64,000 nt of DNA from Mrakia gelida. Taxonomy: Eukaryota > Basidiomycota > Tremellomycetes > Cystofilobasidiales > Mrakiaceae. Location: NCBI GenBank assembly GCA_024345305.1, contig BRON01000002.1, positions 2,914,001 through 2,978,000 on the forward strand, given 5' to 3'. Every line of letters starts with the position of its first letter. Within the stretch, counting starts at the first letter, position 1. A model generated the notes under the pieces. It saw only the letters and a program-made list of their open reading frames with translations. It was not told where the DNA came from and ran no database searches. Below are positions 57,979 to 64,000 of this stretch, one piece after another. The position numbers and the translations under genes are program-made.

Positions 57979-59180
57979 ATGGCAAACTCAACCAAATCAC
58001 TCGCGAGCTCTCCTCCCCTCCCTCCTCCCAAACGCCCATCAACCAAGCTCACGCACTTCTCCATCAATCGACCCAGGACTCCTTTTCAACTTTCGAACCC
58101 TTTCGCGCCGTTCCAGTTCAACTCCATCGTGAGCTCGTCCTCCAATCCCGAGCTTCAAAGATTCGACTGGACGCGTACTGACGCTGCCTTTCTTTCGCTC
58201 AGATCACGACTGACGAAGACACTCCCGATGTCTCGGATGTGGGAGATAGCTTCGGTTCGATCAAGCTGACTATCCACAGAGGAACTAAGGGAGCCAGAGT
58301 CGATTTCGTTGATCCACAGCGGTCAACATCTGAAGCGACCTTCAACGAGCTGGCGGTCAAAAAGAGGAAGGTGACTCACGTCTGCGGGTAAGTCAAGACA
58401 CTTTTGGGTCTCTGATTGGTCTCTCCGATTGACCCCTTCGCCCAAACTCCTCTTTCGATCAGGTTCGCCGACGCGGTCCCGAGGGAGAACACCAGGTCGA
58501 GCTTCACGTACCACGATCCCATCGAGAGGCCTCTCTTCGCCTTCATCTTCAAGTACAGGTCGAGGAGTCTCCTTCAAGCGATGGAGATCATCCAAGGTAC
58601 GTCCTCTCGCTTCTAGACCTCTCGAAGAGCAGAAGCTGATCCGAAACTGAGTCGCGTCGTTTTCGTTCTTCAGGCTCGCCCGCTCCTCCATCTCCACCTC
58701 AGAACGCCGTCGCTGGACCGTCTCGACACTCGGGAAACTCGGACATCATCGAGGTCTCTTCTGGGGAGGACAGCGACGACGAGGCTGTTCGAGCTTTGAC
58801 GGTTCGTTCTCCCTCCCTCGCTTTCACCTTCACCTTCTCGCCCGCCTCGAATCGCTTCTGACTCTTAGGTCCTTCCGAATCATCGCGCCTCCCAGGTCGC
58901 TCTCGCCAAGGCCAAGAAGGATGCTCGAGCCGCGAAGGCTGCTCGAAGAGCGGGCAAGGCAAGTCGTCTTCTCTCTTCTCGTCGAAGTCTCGTCTCGTCG
59001 CGACGCGTCGAGTCCTCCTCGTTCTTGGTCCTCGCTGACCACCTTTCTCACTTTCTTCCTCCTCCTCAGACTGAACCTGAAGACGTCAAGCCGAAACTCG
59101 AACGAGGAGACGACGGCTCCGTTCCTCGTCACGCGAAGAAGGCGAAGGTTGAAGACGAAGTCATCGAGTTGTCGGACTGA
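57979..59180 (+). CDS. nuclear-type protein with DUF7918-like segment and two SUMO-interaction-like motifs
   Basis: ATG 57979 (MANSTKSLASS). Exons carry PKRPSTKLTHFSINRPRTP; GSIKLTIHRGTKGARVDF; VTHVCGFADAVPRENT; ERPLFAFIFKYRSRSLLQAMEII; then a Ser/Pro linker. The FIFKYRSR block followed by an II-ending helix resembles the C-terminal half of DUF7918, a basidiomycete domain; the usual N-terminal half is not seen. Two hydrophobic-plus-acidic motifs, SDIIEVSSGEDSDDE and DEVIELSD at the very C-terminus, have the form of SUMO-interaction motifs. A Lys/Arg/Ala-rich segment and KKAKVE suggest nuclear import. Stop TGA 59178-59180. The functional link is inference only. Confidence 0.65.
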
Positions 59181-59438
59181 GCGTTGGTGGAGGGGTGCAG
59201 GCGATCTCTTTCTATGTTGTTACTTCACGACCATCACGATGATCCTTCTTGACTTTCACTTGCTCGCTCGAGCCCATCCTCTGAATCAAGCGAGACGAGT
59301 CCTTCGCCGAGAGCGCGAAAGGAGGGAACGATTCTCGAGCTCACGTCGCGACAAGGCTCCCTTCCTTCCCTCTTTCACCTCCGAACCACGTTCATCGACT
59401 CGTGAGGAAACTCAGCATCTATACTCCCTCCGCCCAAC
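59181..59438. other. short convergent intergenic region
   Basis: 3' flanks of the DUF7918-like gene (+) and ECM15 (-). Nothing else seen. Confidence 0.4.
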
Positions 59439-60169
59439 TCAAGCCTTAACATCCTTCCCCAAGATCTCCTCGACTCGAGCAATCTTGCCCAAGTTCCCCT
59501 GTCCCGACGCGATAGACTTGTCGGTTCTCGTTCCGATTCGGATGTCCGTGGCGATTCGAGGAGTTCCCATGGCATGAACGGCAGAGTGGCAGTCTCCGAT
59601 CGTCTTCATGACTGCAGACCAGGGTCCTTCGAGGTTGGTTCCGTATCTTCGAGGAGGAAAGAGGGAGAGAACTCGAGTCGAGGTCAGCTCGACCCTCAAA
59701 GCGAGAGAACTCGACCATGAAAGAAAGTCGAGAGACTCACCCGTGCATGTGGAAGGTCAGACCAGACTTCTCGAGAATCCTCTGGCACTCAGCGATCTGA
59801 GGGCCGACCTGTAGTAGGAGGAGAGAGGGAGGAAGAGTCGGATCGACGTCAGCTTCGTCGTTTCCTTCTCTGTCTCGTATCTCCTTCGACCATGCCTCAG
59901 ACCGAGCTGGAAGGAAACGAGCGCTCACAGATGGGGACTCGACTCCCATTGGGATCAAGCAGACTGAAAGAGAATCACGAGGAAAGACGAGGTCCAGCTC
60001 AGCTCGATGCGAAGAGAAGGGAAGGAAGACGAAGGAAGGACGTTGAGCTCACAATCTGGATGGGGAGGCAAGATGAGGAGGTCAGCTTCGTCCTCTCGAT
60101 ATCATAGGAGCATGATGAGTACTTACCGGCGACGGCGTACATCTCTTCGGGCTGTTGGGAAGTCGACAT
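59439..60169 (-). CDS. ECM15: UPF0045 / MTH1187-family thiamine-binding protein (ECM15-like)
   Basis: A small ferredoxin-fold protein of about 105 residues in four exons. Exon 1 (60169 to about 60128) encodes MSTSQQPEEMYAVA; exon 2 CLIPMGVESPS; exon 3 VGPQIAECQRILEKSGLTFHMHG; exon 4 YGTNLEGPWSAVMKTIGDCH, AVHAMGTPRIATDIRIGTRTDK and a short tail. The strings IPMG, YGTNLEG and IGTRTDK are diagnostic of the family. Yeast Ecm15 and bacterial YkoF/MTH1187-type relatives form tetramers that bind a thiamine-type ligand; the in vivo role is unclear. Stop at 59439-59441. It shares a 123-bp divergent promoter with the IAH1 gene. Confidence 0.93.
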
Positions 60170-60292
60170 TGTTGTAGTTGAAGGTGAGGGAGGAGACAAC
60201 GTGAGCTCGAAAGAAGAGGGTTCAAAAGCGGAGATGGCCTCCTTCGTTCCCTTCAAACGACCAGCTCCCAACCCTTCACTTTTTCCACAGGC
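60170..60292. promoter_or_regulatory. short bidirectional promoter, ECM15 / IAH1
   Basis: Only 123 bp between the start codons at 60169 (-) and 60293 (+), assuming the proposed nine-codon first exon of IAH1. Confidence 0.45.
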
Positions 60293-61688
60293 ATGTCTAT
60301 CTCACTCTCCAAACATAAGGTGAACATCTCTTCTTACTCCGACTGAGCTGAGAAAACTCTCCCAGCTCTCAGATCGAGTGAGCGAGCTTTCGCAAACCAT
60401 CGCTGACCGTGGTGACCTCCGCTCTCCTCCGTCCCTTGCTTCCCTTCCCTCTTGCCTCCTTCTCTGCTTCTTCTAGGCGATCGTTCTCCTCGGTGACTCG
60501 ATCACAGAGTTCTCAAGCGTTCAGCATGGTCTCACGACCGTCCTCGCTGGTGAGTCCCAAGCTCTCAGCTCATTCGTCTCGGCGAATCTCTCTGCTTTCC
60601 AGATCTCGTTCCTCCGTCTCTGCCCTGACCTCTTCCCCTTCTCCAGACCGCTACATCAGGAAACTCGATGTGATCAACAGAGGATTCTCAGGCTACAACA
60701 CAGCCATGGTGCTCCCTATCGCGAAAGAGATCTTCGGTGAAGCTGGGAAGGCCGGAGGGCTCGACATCGCTGCTTGGACGATCTTTTTGGGAGCCAACGA
60801 CGCTGGTGAGCCTTGCCTTTGCCTCTGTGCTTCTATACCTCGTTCGAAAGAAAGCCTGAGCTCAAAGGACAGCTTCAGCTAACTCTCGGTGGTCTTCTTT
60901 TCGTTCTTCCAGTCCTCTTCAACACTCCCTCTCGCCAATCGATCCCTCTCGTGAACTACGTCGCCAACCTCCGAGAGATCATCTCCCTCGTCCCATCTTC
61001 TATCCCTGTCCTCGTCATCGTGGGTCCTCGATCCTCATCCAGCTGTCGTCCAGCTCACTTTCGAACTCTCCCCGCCGTCTCTCTTGAGCTCACCGTCCCT
61101 CTTCCCTCGCAGACCCCTCCCATCATCCAACCTCACCGCTGGTCGAAGGAACGAGGTCTCACCACCGACGACCGCTCCGAAGCCAACACCTCTCGATACG
61201 CTCAGGCATGCAGGGACCTCGTTGTTGAGCTCGGAGGGAAGGCTAGGCTCGTAGATTTGTGGAAGGTGAGCTCGCCCTCGTTCCCTCTCGGCGCAACTTT
61301 GCTCCTTCAGACGCCTCGGCTGATCTCGCTCTTCTTTTTCACTTTTCTCTCGTCGAAAGGCGATGGAAGACTACCGTGCCGACTCATCCAACAACCTCGA
61401 CGACCTGCTTCTCGATGGATTGCATCTCACTCCTGAGGTTCGTTCTTCCCCTCTCTCTTTCCCTCGCTCGTCAAACTGACGCGTCGGAGCTGACCTTCTC
61501 GTTCTGCGTTGGTTGATCGCGTGCAGGGCTACAAACTCCTCAACACCCTCATCTTCCCAATCCTCGCTGAGCTCAAGCTCTCTCCGGACGACCTCGAGAA
61601 GGTCTACCCCGACTGGAGTAACGCGATCCCTGAGGACACGCCGACTGCTGCTGAGGCGGTTGTTGGCGAGGCGGTTGTTGTTGCTTGA
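60293..61688 (+). CDS. IAH1: isoamyl acetate-hydrolysing esterase, GDSL/SGNH type (IAH1)
   Basis: Hydrolyses small acetate esters. The proposed start ATG 60293 encodes MSISLSKHK, spliced to the four-codon exon LSDR and then to AIVLLGDSITEFSS; both mini-exons join in frame. SGNH blocks: GDSITEF with the nucleophilic Ser (block I), NRGFSGYNT (block II, Gly), IFLGANDA (block III, Asn) and LLLDGLHLTPEGY (block V, Asp-His). The family also shows INRGFSGYNT and an SIPVLVI-T-PP segment, as in yeast Iah1. Stop TGA 61686-61688. The N-terminal mini-exons are the least certain part. Confidence 0.9.
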
Positions 61689-61914
61689 GAGACGAACGAG
61701 AGGGAGGATTTGGGTAGAGGGTAGGTTTGGATTAGATAGATACGCTTGTAGAGCTTTCGGGGTAGATCGAATGGAGCTGGGGAGGTCCTGGCGCGAGAAG
61801 ACTCGGAAAGAAATGGACGTGAACGTCGTCGTCGTCGCGACCTCTCTCTCTCGTTATCTTTCGTCGCAGCCCAACTCCGCCACCTAGTGAACGACCAGAG
61901 CGAATGAGAATTCA

Positions 61915-63709
61915 TCAATCCCTCATCCTACTAGGCACAAACCTCCTCAGCACCACCTCCCTGATCTCAAACCGACTCCAACTCTCGGGATCTCCTCCAC
62001 AGAACGAAGGCTCGTCGTCGGAGCACGAGGGGATCGTCACGTAGCACAACACCAGGGTCTGCGAAAAACAAGCCAAAAGAAACCTAATGTCAGCTTTGTT
62101 TCTCTCCTCCGAAACGAAAGAAGAGAGGCGCGCTCTAGAAGAAGGGAAAGGTCGACGTCGACTCACCTTCTTAACCTGCGAATTAACCCTGTTGATCGTA
62201 CTGAACCAAGCCCAGTTCATCCTCTCCACGTTCGCCAGTTCCTCCCTATGAGGCGAGATCTCATGATCCGAAGGGTTCGAGTACGTCGGGATCACACAGA
62301 CGGCGAATCTGCAGAAACGAAGGAACGCGTCGAGTCAGTTCTCGTCTCGTCTTCCCTCCCCTCCCTTCCCTCCCCACCCTCGCACCCCCTTCGGTTCATT
62401 TCGTGGATCAACTCACTCAGCATGTGAGAACACCACTCCGCGCTTGTAAAGCAGCCAATCCACACAGAACTTGATCCCTGGTTTGACGACCCATCCGAGG
62501 GAGCGGTAGTGGTGGTAGACGGCGTAGTTGACGAGGAAAGGGTTGTCGGGTCGAGGAGCGGGGAAGGAGGGTTGGAGGAGGGTGAGGGAGGGAGTTGGGG
62601 TGAGGATGGGGCAGGTGAGGAGGTGGAAGAGGGTTGGGAGGGGGAGGGGGATTTTCTGAAGCGTGCGAAGGAGGGAGGAAGGCGAAGTCAGCGACGACGC
62701 GTTTGGTGCGGGACGAACGAGCTTCGTTGCCTTCAATCAAACGAAATGAAGCGAAGCGAGGGCATACGTACCGTCTTCGCATCCAGCACAACCAAACAAC
62801 CCAACCCCCAAGCGAGGAACCACACCTCCTCAGGAGTCAACTGCATATGTTCCAAATCGACCGTCTCCTCCTCGATCTTCCTCTTCCTCTTCTCCTCCTC
62901 CTGAGCGTTCAGCTGAGCGTCCGTCTTGTCCGATACGGGGACCTGGTAGATGGCGTTTCCGGGTCGTTTGGGCATGATGACTTCGTCGGGTGCAATGGTC
63001 GTAGCGGACGAGGAGGAGGAGGCGGCAAGGGCTTGGGAAGCGAGGAGAGCTCGTTCTTGAGCTTCGACGGTGGCGACGGCTGCTGCTGCTCGAGCGATCT
63101 TGAAGTCTTTACGTTCTTGACGACGGAGGGCGGTGATTTCTTCGGAGGAGAGGACTGCGAGAACGGGTGCGAAGAGGGAAAGAGGTGGGGTCGAGTCAGA
63201 GAAGGGAAAACGAGCTCGAGCTCACCAAAATCGACTTCTCCTTCTGCCTCTTCTCCCCCAGGAAGCTAGACCGAGCAAGAGAGCTTACCATTCCCCGACC
63301 CCGTCAACTCCCTCACAGTCCTCTTCCACCAACTCGGCTCACTCCTACTCAAACTCCCCTTCCCGAAGTTGCCTCTCGTCCAAAGGATCTCTCCATCCCT
63401 CTTCCCCTTGACCCAAACGCTCCCAGTGAACCCGTCCCAGATCCCTACACATTTCGGGTTCTCGAGCTCGACTACGACGGCACTCTTCCCTTTGAGATCC
63501 TTCTTGGAGAAGTAGGTTTGAGCCAGGGCTGCGAGGACTGTTGGTGGGAGGTTGGAGGTCGGAGGAAGGGAAGGAGGAGGAGGAGGGACGAGAGGGAGAG
63601 CGTTCTTGTACGTTTCAGCGAGTTGTTGGCGGTAATTCAGGCGTTTGCCTCCGGAGGGTTGGGGTGCTGTGGAGGAGGAGGTAGAGGGAGTGGGCTGAGG
63701 AGTTGACAT
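61915..63709 (-). CDS. SEN2: tRNA-splicing endonuclease catalytic subunit SEN2
   Basis: Cuts the 5' splice site of pre-tRNA introns as part of the Sen2-Sen15-Sen34-Sen54 complex. ATG 63707-63709 (MSTPQPTPS). N-terminal domain: [20 protein letters not shown] and [11 protein letters not shown] charged Ala/Glu linker follows, then [16 protein letters not shown]. Catalytic domain: [42 protein letters not shown] with the catalytic Tyr and His, and after an intron [16 protein letters not shown] with the catalytic Lys. It ends at TGA 61915-61917. All three catalytic residues appear present. Six exons. Confidence 0.94.
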
Positions 63710-63890
63710 CGCTGGTAGCTGGTCGTTTGGGGAGGAAGGAAGGGAAGGAAGAGGTGAGCTTGAGTCGAAAGTTGACCGATGCGCAGGAGCGTCGAGGCGA
63801 GCTCGAACCTCTCCTTCCCTCCCAGGAAGCTCTTAACCCCAATAACCCCAAACCTAGGAGGACATCATCGAAATATCACGAGTAGCAGAT

Positions 63891-64000
63891 ATGCAGGTGA
63901 GTCTCTTCGGTCGTCAAGGAGAAAGCGAGGCTGCAGCAACGAGAGGGCTCGAGCTGATCGCAACCGTCTTCCCTCCCTCCCTTCCTTCTTTGACTTGACA
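63891..64000 (+). other. possible first exon of a gene running off the window
   Basis: ATG 63891 followed by CAG and a GTGAGTC donor at 63897, with a GAGCTGATC branch-like site near 63952 and a CT-rich tract after it, looks like a two-codon first exon and intron 1. Too little sequence remains to name the product. Confidence 0.3.

Overview
The window looks like a stretch of nuclear chromosome from a basidiomycete yeast, most likely Pucciniomycotina, class Microbotryomycetes (the Rhodotorula / Sporobolomyces / Leucosporidium group). The reasons are GC-rich, densely packed genes split by many short introns of about 60-110 bp, GTGAGT/GTTCGT-type donors, a near-invariant CTGAC branch site 20-50 bp before the acceptor, a fungal eEF3 gene, and several proteins of types common in Basidiomycota. 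The class is an inference from style, not from a marker gene. I see no tRNA, rRNA, CRISPR array or transposon.

Layout. 0-13 kb: a DUF6534-like membrane protein (+), a conserved basidiomycete protein of unknown function (-), and a very large TPR protein (+) with a duplicated N-terminal domain and about twelve acidic DSD..MP.LV motifs; its reading frame is broken in the middle. 13-24 kb: a small secreted protein, then a rearranged region. A divergent pair of F-box-type genes (family B on -, family A on +) at 14.1-16.3 kb is repeated in mirror orientation (A on -, B on +) at 21.0-23.5 kb, on either side of the polyadenylation factor PFS2. A near-identical inverted copy of the eEF3 3' end lies at 20.3-20.8 kb, so the second F-box pair sits between inverted repeats. 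24-45 kb: eEF3, OST48/WBP1, adenylate kinase, a CLC chloride/proton antiporter, an unrecognised multi-exon protein, ornithine decarboxylase antizyme, ribosomal protein uS5 (RPS2), and a secreted Val-Ala-Pro-repeat protein. 45-64 kb: a RhoGAP protein, cyclase-associated protein (CAP/SRV2), COG6, a MYND zinc-finger protein, a protein with a DUF7918-like segment and SUMO-interaction-like motifs, ECM15 (thiamine-binding family), an IAH1-type esterase, and tRNA-splicing endonuclease SEN2.

Most genes are housekeeping: translation (eEF3, RPS2), mRNA 3' end formation (PFS2), tRNA splicing (SEN2), ER and Golgi glycosylation and trafficking (WBP1, COG6), nucleotide balance (ADK1), actin and Rho signalling (CAP, RhoGAP) and polyamine control (antizyme). 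Several are head-to-head with 120-200 bp between start codons and probably share promoters (WBP1/ADK1, CAP/COG6, ECM15/IAH1).

The most notable findings are: the antizyme gene, whose two overlapping frames join at CTT-TGA, a predicted programmed +1 ribosomal frameshift; the mirror-image duplication of the F-box pair with the inverted eEF3 tail; the acidic-motif TPR protein with apparent lesions; and a palindromic ACGCGT-type motif that recurs inside introns.
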